Assembly: GCF_029457495.1 (NCBI RefSeq)
Contig: NZ_CP120361.1
Span: 5,222,001-5,286,000, forward strand
Direction of reading: 5' to 3'
Length of the DNA stretch: 64,000 bases
From: Chelativorans sp. AA-79
GTDB lineage: Bacteria; Pseudomonadota; Alphaproteobacteria; Rhizobiales; Rhizobiaceae
Part shown: positions 7,434 through 15,858 of the stretch, piece by piece
Position numbering within the stretch: position 1 is the first letter of the stretch
How the letters are laid out: every line of letters begins with the position of its first letter
Program-made: the position numbers and the translations under genes
Notes under the pieces: model-generated
Seen by the model: the letters and a program-made list of their open reading frames with translations, nothing else
What the model was told of the DNA's origin: nothing
The model's database searches: none

Positions 7434-9104
7434 ATGTATCGCTACGACGAATTCGACCACGCATTCGTGCAAGCCCGCGTCGCCGAGTTCCGCGACCAGG
7501 TGGAGCGGCGCCTTTCTGGCGAGCTGACGGAAGAGCAGTTCAAGCCGCTCCGGCTGATGAACGGCGTCTATCTCCAGCTCCACGCCTATATGCTGCGCAT
7601 CGCAATCCCCTATGGCACCCTGTCGCCGCGGCAGATGCGCATGCTGGCTCACATCGCGCGCGCTTACGATAAAGGTTACGGTCACTTCACCACACGGCAG
7701 AACCTGCAGTTTCACTGGCCGGCGCTGAAGGACATCCCTGAGATCCTGGAGAAGCTCGCCTCGGTCGAGATGCACGCGATCCAGACCAGCGGAAACTGCA
7801 TACGCAACGTGACGGCCGACCATTTCGCCGGCGCGGCCGCCGACGAGGTGGCCGACCCGCGCCCCTACGCCGAAATACTGCGCCAGTGGTCCTCGCTACA
7901 TCCGGAGTTCTCCTATCTCCCGCGCAAGTTCAAGATTGCGGTCACCGGCGCCGAACGCGACCGTGCCGCCGTGCAGGTGCACGACATCGGCCTGCATCTG
8001 AAGAAGAACGCGGCGGGCGAGCTGGGCTTTGCGGTCTATGTGGGCGGCGGTCTCGGTCGCACCCCCATGGTGGCCAAGAAGATACGCGATTTCCTGCCGG
8101 AAGGGGATCTCCTGTCATACACGACAGCTATCCTGCGCGTGTACAACCTCCATGGCCGCCGCGACAACAAGTACAAGGCGCGGATCAAGATCCTCGTTCA
8201 CGAGACGGGCGCGGAGGAGTTGGCAGCACAGGTCGAGCGGGAGTTCGACGCACTGAAGGAAAGCGAGCTGAAGCTGCCCGAAGCCGATATCCGCGCAATC
8301 GAAACCTATTTCGCGCCTCCCGCGCTCCCCGCCCGCCCCGAAGGTGATGCGGTGCTGGCCAAGGCTGCGGCGGCCGATCCCGGCTTTGCCACCTGGTTGA
8401 AGCGCAACCTGCATACGCACAACAACCCGGACTATGCCTCCGTCACCATCTCGCTCAAAGGCATCGGCGAGGTGCCGGGCGACATGTCCGCCGACCAGAT
8501 GGAGGCCGTCGCCGATCTCGCGGAGCGGTACGCCTTCGACGAGATCCGCGTCAGCCACGAACAGAATCTCGTCCTGCCCCATGTGGCGCGTGCGAGCCTG
8601 AAGGCGGTCTTTGACCGGCTGGTGCAGATCGGGCTTGCGACGGCCAATGCCGGCCTTGTCACCGATATCATCGCGTGCCCGGGGCTCGATTACTGCGCGC
8701 TCGCCAATGCCCGCTCCATTCCCGTGGCACAGCAGATCTCCACCCGCTTCGCCGACCAGGCGCGGCAGGAGACGATCGGGGATCTCAAGATCAAGATCTC
8801 CGGCTGCATCAATGCCTGCGGCCACCACCATGTGGGCCATATCGGCATTCTGGGCGTGGAGAAGAAGGGCGCGGAGCTCTATCAGGTCACACTCGGTGGC
8901 TCGGGCGACGAGAACACCTCGCTTGGCGAGATCATCGGCCGCGGCTTCGGCCCGGACGAGATCGTCGATGCCGTGGAGACCATCATCGACACCTATCTCG
9001 GCGTGCGCCGGGACAATTCCGAAACCTTCCTCGCCGCCTATCGCCGGCTTGGCCCTGCACCTTTCAAGGAGGCCCTTTATGGCAGTGAAGCCAAAGCCGC
9101 TTGA
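7434..9104 (+). CDS. cysI: Sulfite reductase hemoprotein (nitrite/sulfite reductase family)
   Basis: A 556-residue siroheme/[4Fe-4S] reductase. The cluster ligands are Cys415 and Cys421 in ACPGLDYC and Cys458 and Cys462 in SGCINACGHHHVGH. Two ferredoxin-like half domains are visible, the first with GHFTTRQNLQFHWP and the second with RVSHEQNLVLP. It catalyses the six-electron reduction of sulfite to sulfide. The operon supplies siroheme (cysG) and the sulfite-producing reductase (cysH). No flavoprotein subunit CysJ is nearby, so electrons probably come from ferredoxin or another donor, as in rhizobia. Confidence 0.93.
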   Translation: MYRYDEFDHAFVQARVAEFRDQVERRLSGELTEEQFKPLRLMNGVYLQLHAYMLRIAIPYGTLSPRQMRMLAHIARAYDKGYGHFTTRQNLQFHWPALKDIPEILEKLASVEMHAIQTSGNCIRNVTADHFAGAAADEVADPRPYAEILRQWSSLHPEFSYLPRKFKIAVTGAERDRAAVQVHDIGLHLKKNAAGELGFAVYVGGGLGRTPMVAKKIRDFLPEGDLLSYTTAILRVYNLHGRRDNKYKARIKILVHETGAEELAAQVEREFDALKESELKLPEADIRAIETYFAPPALPARPEGDAVLAKAAAADPGFATWLKRNLHTHNNPDYASVTISLKGIGEVPGDMSADQMEAVADLAERYAFDEIRVSHEQNLVLPHVARASLKAVFDRLVQIGLATANAGLVTDIIACPGLDYCALANARSIPVAQQISTRFADQARQETIGDLKIKISGCINACGHHHVGHIGILGVEKKGAELYQVTLGGSGDENTSLGEIIGRGFGPDEIVDAVETIIDTYLGVRRDNSETFLAAYRRLGPAPFKEALYGSEAKAA

Positions 9105-9816
9105 TGCCGAAATCGAGGCGATCGAGCTCGACGCCCGCTACGGCCATCTGGAGGCCGAGGCGATCGTGGAGCTTGCGGTCGAGCGCTTCCGCGCGGAGGG
9201 CGGTATCGCCACCGTCTCGTCGTTCGGAGCCGATTCGGCCGTCCTTCTGCACATGGTTGCGAATGTTGACAAAAGCCTGCCCGTGCTCTTCCTCGACACC
9301 GGACAGCATTTCGGCGAGACGATCGAATATCGCGACCAGCTTGCGGAGGACCTCGGACTTTCGAACCTGATCATCGTGCATCCCTTGCCCGTGGCGCTTG
9401 CCGAGCACGATCCGCGGAACGACCTCCACAAGTCGGACCCCGATTCCTGCTGCGAGATCCGCAAGGTGGAGCCTATGGCGCGCGCCGTGCAGCCCTATGC
9501 CGCCTGGTTCACCGGCCGCAAGCGGCACCAGTCGCAGACGCGATCGCAGATGCCAGTCTTCGAGACGGTCGGTCCGCGCATCCGTATCAACCCGCTTGCG
9601 CGCTGGACCACCGCCGACCAGGCCGCCTATATGCGCGCCCACGATCTCCGGGAGAACCCGCTGGTCGCCTTCGGCTATCTCTCCATCGGCTGCTTCCCCT
9701 GCACCCAGCCCGTGAAGCCCGGCGAGGACGAGCGCAGCGGCCGCTGGGCGGGTTTCTCAAAAACCGAGTGCGGCATCCACCTGCCCGGCCTCGAAACCCT
9801 CACCAACGCAGCTTGA
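9079..9816 (+). CDS. cysH: Adenylyl-sulfate (APS) reductase, [4Fe-4S] type
   Basis: A 245-residue protein starting at ATG 9079 with AAGGAGG at 9066-9072; it overlaps the end of cysI by 26 bp. It has a PP-loop-like SFGADSAVLLHM segment. The paired Cys124-Cys125 (SCCEIRK) and Cys205/Cys208 (GCFPC) bind the [4Fe-4S] cluster that marks assimilatory APS reductases. Cys231 in TECGIH is the catalytic nucleophile. It reduces APS to sulfite with thioredoxin. The cluster cysteines argue for APS rather than PAPS as substrate. Confidence 0.93.
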   Translation: MAVKPKPLDAEIEAIELDARYGHLEAEAIVELAVERFRAEGGIATVSSFGADSAVLLHMVANVDKSLPVLFLDTGQHFGETIEYRDQLAEDLGLSNLIIVHPLPVALAEHDPRNDLHKSDPDSCCEIRKVEPMARAVQPYAAWFTGRKRHQSQTRSQMPVFETVGPRIRINPLARWTTADQAAYMRAHDLRENPLVAFGYLSIGCFPCTQPVKPGEDERSGRWAGFSKTECGIHLPGLETLTNAA

Positions 9817-9824
9817 GGCACGAA

Positions 9825-10367
9825 ATGAGCGCCACAGAGATCACAGCGCCAGCGGTCCGGCTATGGGCAGTGGACGGGTTCCAGGAAAATAGATGGGAGC
9901 GCGCCGAAGGCGCGGAAGCGCTGGCCGGCAACGGCAATCTCCTTCTGCCGTTCGAGGCTTTCCTCGCTCTCGATCCGGCGAAGCGCGAGATGGCGATGCC
10001 GAGGCTGGGTGTGGAAGTGCTGCCCGGAGAGGCTATCGATCCGCTCGTTCCCTTTCTCGATCGCTTGCTGCTGGTGGCGCTCGCCTTCCCAGCCTTCAAT
10101 GACGGGCGCAGCTATTCGAAAGCCGAGCTGTTGCGCTCTCGCCACGGCTACACGGGCGAGGTTCGCGCCGTGGGCGATGTCCTGATCGACCAGATCCCGC
10201 ATATGCTGCGCTGCGGCTTCTCAAGTTTCGAAGTGAAGAACGAGACGACGATCCACCGTCTCGCGACCGGTCGCCGCGGCGGCGTTCCGCTGCACTACCA
10301 GCCCAGCTCCGCAGCCCCCGCCCGAGCCGGCAAATATTCCTGGCGGCGCGCCGCGCAGGAGGGATAA
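9825..10367 (+). CDS. DUF934 family protein of the sulfur assimilation operon
   Basis: A 180-residue protein with the family core [17 protein letters not shown] and [21 protein letters not shown]934 proteins accompany sulfite reductase genes in proteobacteria, and their exact role is unknown. The ATG at 9825 lies 8 bp after the cysH stop, so it is the last gene of the cysG-DUF2849-cysI-cysH operon. The C-terminal 40 residues are basic and Ala-rich. It is cytoplasmic, with no membrane segment. Confidence 0.85.
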   Translation: MSATEITAPAVRLWAVDGFQENRWERAEGAEALAGNGNLLLPFEAFLALDPAKREMAMPRLGVEVLPGEAIDPLVPFLDRLLLVALAFPAFNDGRSYSKAELLRSRHGYTGEVRAVGDVLIDQIPHMLRCGFSSFEVKNETTIHRLATGRRGGVPLHYQPSSAAPARAGKYSWRRAAQEG

Positions 10368-10569
10368 AGCGGTCGAAGCACCGCTATCTGCCCCTTCAAT
10401 CCACCCCGTTTCGTATTATATGTGGCTGAGGTGGATACATTGCGCGAATGCTGCTATAGCTCGCGCCATTCCGAGTCGTCCGAGCCGGCGGCTTAATGCC
10501 GCCCCTGTGCGCCTTCCAGGCGTTTGCCGGGCTTTTGCAGAAACATCGAACCGAGTGAGGTGTAAAACA

Positions 10570-10797
10570 TTGCAGGTGGTCGTACGTGACAACAATGTCG
10601 ATCAGGCCCTCAGGGTCCTCAAGAAGAAGTTGCAGCGCGAAGGCGTTTTCCGTGAGATGAAGGCGCGCCGGGCTTACGAAAAGCCTTCTGAGCGCCGCAC
10701 GCGCGAGAAGGCGGAAGCCATTCGCCGCGCCCGCAAGCTTGCGCGTAAGCAGGCCCAGCGCGAGGGCCTGCTTCCGGGCAAGAAGCGCGCCGCGTAA
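10570..10797 (+). CDS. rpsU: 30S ribosomal protein bS21
   Basis: A 75-residue very basic protein: [20 protein letters not shown] and a C-terminal [20 protein letters not shown]. The start is the TTG at 10570, because the conserved first residue precedes QVVVRDNN and no ATG exists there. GAGGTG at 10557-10562 is the ribosome-binding site. A TTG start is known for rpsU in some relatives and probably limits translation. bS21 binds the small subunit near the anti-Shine-Dalgarno region. A strong terminator follows at 10821-10858. Confidence 0.95.
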   Translation: MQVVVRDNNVDQALRVLKKKLQREGVFREMKARRAYEKPSERRTREKAEAIRRARKLARKQAQREGLLPGKKRAA

Positions 10798-10820
10798 GCG
10801 CTTAGGCAGCATCGACAAGC

Positions 10821-10858
10821 AGAGGGCCGGACGGCACAACCGTCCGGCCCTCTTTTTT
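10821..10858 (+). terminator. Rho-independent terminator after rpsU
   Basis: A perfect 14-bp stem (10821-10834 with 10840-10853, core GGGCCGGACGG) closes a 5-nt loop and runs into a stretch of Ts (10852-10858). It lies 24 nt after the rpsU stop. This is the clearest intrinsic terminator in the window. Confidence 0.92.
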
Positions 10859-10866
10859 GCTTCCAG

Positions 10867-11130
10867 TCAGCGGGTATCTTCCTGTCGCCGCATACCGTGG
10901 CCCCCGTAGGTGCCTTCGGTGTCCTGCAGGTTGCAGAGGAGATCGACAAGCTGCGACGGCAGTTCCCGCTGGAGCTCGAAGCCCGGCAGCCGGCGAAGAA
11001 ACCGCGCATTGTCTGCGTGACGAATCTGCCGGCTGATGAGTTGCGCCGTATCCGACGCATCCTCCGCCTTTCCGTCCTTTCGCAGCATCATCTCACTCGC
11101 AAGGCCTGGTTTCACTTGTAGACTTAACAT
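10867..11130 (-). CDS. Hypothetical small protein (87 aa)
   Basis: An 87-residue acidic/basic helical protein with the segment NARFLRRLPGFELQRELPSQ followed by a LVDLLCNLQDTE helix. I do not recognise a family. The P-x3-L-x-DLL pattern faintly recalls NepR-type helices, but there is no sigma factor or response regulator next to it, so I do not call it NepR. Starts at 11130, 11091 or 11088 are possible. The other strand also has an open frame here, but the minus-strand product looks more protein-like. Confidence 0.4.
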   Translation of the reverse strand: MLSLQVKPGLASEMMLRKDGKAEDASDTAQLISRQIRHADNARFLRRLPGFELQRELPSQLVDLLCNLQDTEGTYGGHGMRRQEDTR

Positions 11131-11211
11131 TGCGGGACAAAAAACGTTCCGAAACAGTGCCTAAGGCTGCGAATCCAGCCCGGTAGAGTAAAGTTTTCGT
11201 AAAGTTTGACG

Positions 11212-11226
11212 TTAATCTTTCTTTGA
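11212..11226 (+). promoter_or_regulatory. CtrA-like box 1 upstream of cpaB
   Basis: TTAA (11212-11215), 7 nt, TTGA (11223-11226). It is one base from the CtrA consensus TTAA-N7-TTAA. It lies about 265 bp before cpaB and is also positioned to act on the divergent small gene that starts at 11130. Confidence 0.35.
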
Positions 11227-11413
11227 ACGGCGCCCCCCCGGAACCGTCGGCGGCAGAAGCCTGAAGAAGAGCCCAGACTGTTTGTTCCACACCGGGCGAT
11301 GCTATCCATCCGATGGTGGAAACCAGCATCCATTCTTGCGAATACAGCCGACCGGAAAGGCGAGCCGGAAAATTGCAGGCAGGACGGATTTAGTCGCGAT
11401 CATATCGAATTTA

Positions 11414-11428
11414 TTAACCATAATTTGA
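11414..11428 (+). promoter_or_regulatory. CtrA-like box 2 upstream of cpaB
   Basis: TTAA (11414-11417), 7 nt, TTGA (11425-11428), about 60 bp before the cpaB start. It has the same single deviation from consensus as box 1. CtrA controls cpa pilus genes in Caulobacter, which makes the placement meaningful. Confidence 0.4.
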
Positions 11429-11489
11429 CCTTTCCGCCTTCATGGTCCGCAGCAACGGACCGAACGGTTCGTGCGTGAGGGGCGGTGGC

Positions 11490-12302
11490 ATGAACAAATC
11501 CCGCATAATCATTCTCGGCGTCGCCGTTGGCGCAGCCATAGGTGCGGGCTATCTCGCCAAGAATCTCGCCTCGCCGCCACAGCAGGTCGTGGTCGCGCCG
11601 GCTCCTGAACAACCCACGGTGCAGCTTACCGACGTCCTCGTGCTCACCCAGGACATACCGATGGGAGAAATGGTCGGCAGCGCCGTGAAATGGCAGCCCT
11701 GGCCGTCGGAGACCGTCAACGGCACGTTCATCACGCGCGAGGCTGATCCGAAAGCACTCGATGAGCTGCAAAATGCCGTCGCGCGCGTGCCGCTCCTGGC
11801 CGGGGAACCCTTGCGCCGCTCGAAGCTCGTCGGAGACGGACAGAGCTTTCTGTCGGCCATCCTGCCGCCAGGAAAACGCGCGGTGGCGACCCGGATCTCG
11901 GCCGACACCTCGGCGGGCGGCTTCATCCTGCCCAACGATCATGTCGACGTGATCATGACCCGCCGCACCGACGAAACAACGAGCCCCAACGGCTTCATCA
12001 CCGAAACGGTGCTGGAGAACATACGCGTTCTCGCGATCGACCAGACCATACACGAGGACGAGGACGGACGCCGTGTCAAGATCGGCGAGACCGCCACACT
12101 GGAGCTCACGCCGGAGGAGGCCGAGGTCATCACCGTGGCGCAGCAAATGGCCGACCGCCTGACGCTTTCCCTTCGCTCCGTATCGGATTCCAGCGAACAA
12201 TCGACCGACCCCGGCTTCCACCTCGTCACGGGGATGGGGCGTGGCGACAGCGTGCGCGTCATCAGATCCGGCGAAGTGAAGATCGAAGGAACGCGGCGAT
12301 GA
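11490..12302 (+). CDS. cpaB: Flp pilus assembly protein CpaB/RcpC
   Basis: A 270-residue protein with an N-terminal membrane anchor (residues 4-24, IIILGVAVGAAIGAGYLAKN) and a periplasmic SAF-type domain (about 45-110). The C-terminal part contains ATRISADTSAGGFILPNDHV, typical of RcpC/CpaB. It supports secretin function in the Tad pilus machine. ATG 11490 is chosen, with the signal anchor right after it; an upstream ATG at 11442 adds a non-conserved stretch. It is the first gene of cpaBCDEF-tadBC. Confidence 0.9.
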   Translation: MNKSRIIILGVAVGAAIGAGYLAKNLASPPQQVVVAPAPEQPTVQLTDVLVLTQDIPMGEMVGSAVKWQPWPSETVNGTFITREADPKALDELQNAVARVPLLAGEPLRRSKLVGDGQSFLSAILPPGKRAVATRISADTSAGGFILPNDHVDVIMTRRTDETTSPNGFITETVLENIRVLAIDQTIHEDEDGRRVKIGETATLELTPEEAEVITVAQQMADRLTLSLRSVSDSSEQSTDPGFHLVTGMGRGDSVRVIRSGEVKIEGTRR

Positions 12303-12315
12303 AGGGGGCGGAAGC

Positions 12316-13875
12316 ATGACATCCCGCAGGGCAGCGGAAATACGGCGCAATGGAGCCTTGCTGCTGGCCGCCTTGGTGCTCGCGGTCCCCGGGCAGGCGC
12401 TCCTGCCTCCGGCGGCGCATGCCGAGGATATCGTCCGCGTCGGCGGAACAGGGTCCCAGCGGTTGAAACTTGGGCTCAACAAGTCGCTGGTGATCGATCT
12501 GCCGACGGATGCCTATGACATTCTTGTCGCCAATCCCGCGGTAGCCGATGCCGTCACGCGGACGGCGCGCCGCATCTATCTCTTCGGCAAGCAGGTCGGC
12601 GAGACGAACATCTTCGTCTTCGGCGCCGGCGGCGAACAGATCGCCAGCATCGATGTGGCGGTGGAGCGCGACGTGGCCGGACTCGAGAAATATCTCGAGC
12701 GCTTCATCCCGAACTCCGAAATCGATGTCGAGCTCATCAACGACAACGTCGTACTCACCGGTACGGTGGAAACGCCGCTCGACGCCTCGCGCGCAGCGCA
12801 ACTTGCGACCATCTTCGTGACGGGCGGCGAGGCGACCACCGGGCAGTATTCCCAGACTGCGGCCGCACCGACCGATGGCGGTGGCGTCGCCATCAGCAAC
12901 CCCGATTTCTTCGGGCGGCAGCAGAGCAAGATTGTCAACATGCTGCAGATCATCGGCGAGGACCAGGTGACGCTGAAAGTCACAGTGGCCGAGGTCAGCC
13001 GCTCTGTGATGAAGCAGCTCGGCGTGAACATGATCGGCTCGGGCAACGTGGACGGGATCAGTTGGGGTGCCATCCTCGACAATCCGAGCGGTCTGGGCGT
13101 GCCCGCTTCCGCTTCGCAGCTTTCACTCGGCGGCTCGCTTCTCCAGGGTTATCTCAACGCCATGGAGCAGGCAGGCGTGATGAAGACGCTTTCCGAGCCC
13201 ACATTGACTGCGATCTCGGGCGAGAAGGCGACCTTCAAGGTCGGCGGAGAGTTCAACCTGGCCACCTCGCAGAAAATCGAGCAGGGTGATGCCACGAAGG
13301 GGCAGTCGGACCAGATCGTCTACGAGGTGGAGAAGATCGAATACGGCATAGGCCTCGAATTCACGCCGACCGTGCTGTCCCCGGGACGCATCAGCCTGAA
13401 AGTGCGGACCTCGGTCTCCGAGCCCACTTTCGAAGGCTCCGTCTCCCTCGGCGCGCCGTCGATCGGAGGTCGCTACAACGTTCCCGGCATGAACGCGCTC
13501 TCGATCCGCAAGCGGCTGGCAGATACCACGGTCGAACTCCCTTCCGGCGGCTCGATGATGATCGCCGGCCTCGTGCGCGACGACGTGCGCCAGACGATCA
13601 ACGGCCTGCCGGGTCTTTCCAAGATCCCGGTCCTCGGCGCTCTCTTCCGCAGCCGCGGCTTCGTTCGCAACGAAACGGAGCTTGTCGTCATCATTACACC
13701 CTATCTTGCCCGGCCGGTGGCGCGCACCGCACTCGCCAAGCCGGACGACAATTTCAATCCGGCAAGCGAAGGGGCGGGGATTTTCCTCGGCCGCGTCAAC
13801 CGGGTGTACGGAACCATGAAGACCAGCCTGCCCAACGGCCGCTACCACGGCGTTGTCGGCTACATCTACAAATAA
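12316..13875 (+). CDS. cpaC: Tad pilus secretin CpaC/RcpA
   Basis: A 519-residue outer-membrane secretin. It has a signal peptide ending near AHAED (about residue 37), an N-terminal BON/N0-like part with VGGTGSQRLKLGLNKSL, and a C-terminal secretin domain with VPGMNALSIRKR, GGSMMIAGLV and the late RNETELVVIITPYLARP motif. It forms the pilus pore in the outer membrane. It starts 13 bp after cpaB and ends 11 bp before cpaD. Confidence 0.92.
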   Translation: MTSRRAAEIRRNGALLLAALVLAVPGQALLPPAAHAEDIVRVGGTGSQRLKLGLNKSLVIDLPTDAYDILVANPAVADAVTRTARRIYLFGKQVGETNIFVFGAGGEQIASIDVAVERDVAGLEKYLERFIPNSEIDVELINDNVVLTGTVETPLDASRAAQLATIFVTGGEATTGQYSQTAAAPTDGGGVAISNPDFFGRQQSKIVNMLQIIGEDQVTLKVTVAEVSRSVMKQLGVNMIGSGNVDGISWGAILDNPSGLGVPASASQLSLGGSLLQGYLNAMEQAGVMKTLSEPTLTAISGEKATFKVGGEFNLATSQKIEQGDATKGQSDQIVYEVEKIEYGIGLEFTPTVLSPGRISLKVRTSVSEPTFEGSVSLGAPSIGGRYNVPGMNALSIRKRLADTTVELPSGGSMMIAGLVRDDVRQTINGLPGLSKIPVLGALFRSRGFVRNETELVVIITPYLARPVARTALAKPDDNFNPASEGAGIFLGRVNRVYGTMKTSLPNGRYHGVVGYIYK

Positions 13876-13886
13876 CGGGGGCGGCC

Positions 13887-14570
13887 ATGTCGGGATCTCT
13901 AAAACGTGGGATGGCGGCAATCCTGGTCATCGCAGCTGCCGCGGCAATCGCCGGTTGCGCCAGGCGCGACTCCATCGCCGTCGGCGCAGTTCCCGACGAC
14001 TACCGCACGAACCACCCCATCGTGCTCACCGAAAAGGAGCAGACGCTCGACCTGCCGGTCGCCATCCTCGCCTACCGCATGACGCCGCAGCAGAAGGCGG
14101 CAATCGACGGTTTCATGGAGCACTATGGCGAGAGCGGGCAGGCGATCGTCACGATCCTGGTGCCCGCAGGCTCTCCGAACGGACCGGCCGCAGGCCGGGT
14201 CTCCGAGGACATCGCGGCTTTCCTTTATCGCGGGGGTGTACCCAAGGGGCGGCTCCAAATTCTCCCCTATCAGGCTCCGTCGGATCAGGTTGCGCCGATC
14301 CGCATCAGCTATGCGGTGGTCAAGGCCGCCACCGGCCAGTGCGGCCGCTGGCCGGACGACCTTCTCGACAACGCCGGGAACAGGCATTACGCCAATTTCG
14401 GCTGCGCCTATCAGAACAACCTCGCCGCCCAGGTCGCCAACCCGATGGACTTCCTGGGCCCGCGCAAGACGACGCCAATCGATGCGGAGAACCGTGGTAC
14501 GGCGATCGGCAGGTACAAGAACGGTGAAGTGGCTGACGATTTCTGGGTACGCTCGGAAGTCGACTACTAG
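13887..14570 (+). CDS. cpaD: Tad pilus assembly lipoprotein CpaD
   Basis: A 227-residue protein with a lipoprotein signal: hydrophobic AAILVIAAAAAIAGC with the lipobox Cys at residue 24. The CpaD core contains DYRTNHPIVLTEKEQTLDLP and the Cys-bearing QCGRWPDDL and NFGCAYQNNLAAQVANP. It is thought to help the CpaC secretin reach the outer membrane. It lies between cpaC and cpaE with short spacing. Confidence 0.92.
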   Translation: MSGSLKRGMAAILVIAAAAAIAGCARRDSIAVGAVPDDYRTNHPIVLTEKEQTLDLPVAILAYRMTPQQKAAIDGFMEHYGESGQAIVTILVPAGSPNGPAAGRVSEDIAAFLYRGGVPKGRLQILPYQAPSDQVAPIRISYAVVKAATGQCGRWPDDLLDNAGNRHYANFGCAYQNNLAAQVANPMDFLGPRKTTPIDAENRGTAIGRYKNGEVADDFWVRSEVDY

Positions 14571-14581
14571 GGCGTAAGACA

Positions 14582-15850
14582 ATGAGCAGCCTTGCCTACG
14601 ATCGTGATGAGGAGAGCTGGCGCGTGGAGCAGGATCGCCTGCTGCAATCGCTGCGGCCGGTGCCGCGCATCTCCGTCCAGGCCTTCTGCGAAACCGAGGC
14701 GGTGGCAAAGCCGATCGCGCGCGCGGGCGAAGACCGGCGCATGGCCAAGACCCACCTCAAGGTGAGCATGGGCGGCATACCCGGCGCGATCACATTCTAC
14801 CAGACTGCCGCAACGCCCAACCTCATCATCCTGGAAACGCGCGCCGAGCCGACGGAGCTGATCGCCTTGCTCAAGGAGCTGGCGGATGTCTGCGACCCGA
14901 GTTCCAAGGTCGTCGTCATCGGCCACCACAACGATGTCTGGCTCTATCGCGAGCTGATCCGCGCCGGCATTTCCGAATATTTGGTGGCGCCGGTCTCGAT
15001 GACGGACATCGTTGGCGTCATCGCCGGGATCTTCATCGATCCGCAGGCCGCACCTGTGGGCCGCTCCATCGCTTTCGTCGGTGCCAAGGGCGGGGTGGGA
15101 TCCTCCACGCTCGCCCACAATCTCGCTTGGGCGATGTCCTCGCTCTTCGAGGGCGAGGTCGTCGTGGCCGATCTCGACCTTCCCTTCGGCACCGCCAACA
15201 TCAATTTCGACCAGGACCCTGCCCAGGGCATTGCCGAGGCGGTGTTCGCACCCGAGCGCATCGACGAGGTCTATCTCGACCGGCTTCTCGCCCAGTGCGC
15301 CGAGCGCCTCTCCCTCCTCGCGGCGCCCTCAACGCTCGACCGCGTCTATGACTTCGACGCGGAGGCCTTTGCCCAGATCATCGACATCGCCCAGCGCACC
15401 GCGCCGATGGTCGTGCTCGACGTCCCGCATCTGTGGACGAGCTGGGCCAGGACCACGCTCACGCGCGCCGACGACATCGTCATAACCGCCACACCGGAGC
15501 TCGCCAATCTGCGCAACACCAAGAACCTCGTCGACGCTCTGAAGCGGCTGCGCCCCAATGACGATCCTCCGAGGCTCATCATCAATCAGGCGAATGTACC
15601 GAAGCGGCCTGAAATCAGCGCAGAGGATTTCGCCGAACCGCTCGGCATTGCGCCGCTCGCCGTCGTCCCCTTCGATCCGCAGCTCTTCGGCAGAGCCGCC
15701 AACAATGGCCGCATGCTGGGCGAGATGGATCGCAACCACCCGGTCGCGCAGACGATCAATGAGCTGGCACATGTTCTCACCGGCCGGCGAGAGATCAAAC
15801 CGAAACGGAAATCCGGTCTCTCCTCGCTTCTCGGCCGGTTGAAGAAATAG
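14582..15850 (+). CDS. cpaE: Tad pilus localisation ATPase-like protein CpaE
   Basis: A 422-residue protein. The N-terminal half resembles a receiver-like domain (LIILETRAEPTELIALL, VVVIGHHNDVWLYRELI). The C-terminal half is a MinD/ParA-type P-loop domain with the deviant Walker A GAKGGVGSSTLAHNLAW near residue 169 and VVADLDLPFGTA. CpaE directs pilus machinery to the pole in Caulobacter. It starts 11 bp after the cpaD stop. Confidence 0.92.
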   Translation: MSSLAYDRDEESWRVEQDRLLQSLRPVPRISVQAFCETEAVAKPIARAGEDRRMAKTHLKVSMGGIPGAITFYQTAATPNLIILETRAEPTELIALLKELADVCDPSSKVVVIGHHNDVWLYRELIRAGISEYLVAPVSMTDIVGVIAGIFIDPQAAPVGRSIAFVGAKGGVGSSTLAHNLAWAMSSLFEGEVVVADLDLPFGTANINFDQDPAQGIAEAVFAPERIDEVYLDRLLAQCAERLSLLAAPSTLDRVYDFDAEAFAQIIDIAQRTAPMVVLDVPHLWTSWARTTLTRADDIVITATPELANLRNTKNLVDALKRLRPNDDPPRLIINQANVPKRPEISAEDFAEPLGIAPLAVVPFDPQLFGRAANNGRMLGEMDRNHPVAQTINELAHVLTGRREIKPKRKSGLSSLLGRLKK

Positions 15851-15858
15851 TCGCGCTC

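Larger units (their letters stand above)
11131..11489. other. Regulatory gap upstream of the pilus operon
   Basis: About 360 bp without a credible gene. It is clearly more AT-rich in two patches (11190-11225 and 11400-11430). Each patch holds a CtrA-like TTAA-N7-TTGA site, listed separately. No Flp pilin or prepilin peptidase gene is hidden here in any frame that I can see. Confidence 0.6.

Noticed and set aside
10897..11121. Plus-strand frame opposite the 87-residue minus-strand gene
   Set aside because: It lacks a ribosome-binding site and overlaps the minus-strand frame, whose product looks more like a folded protein.
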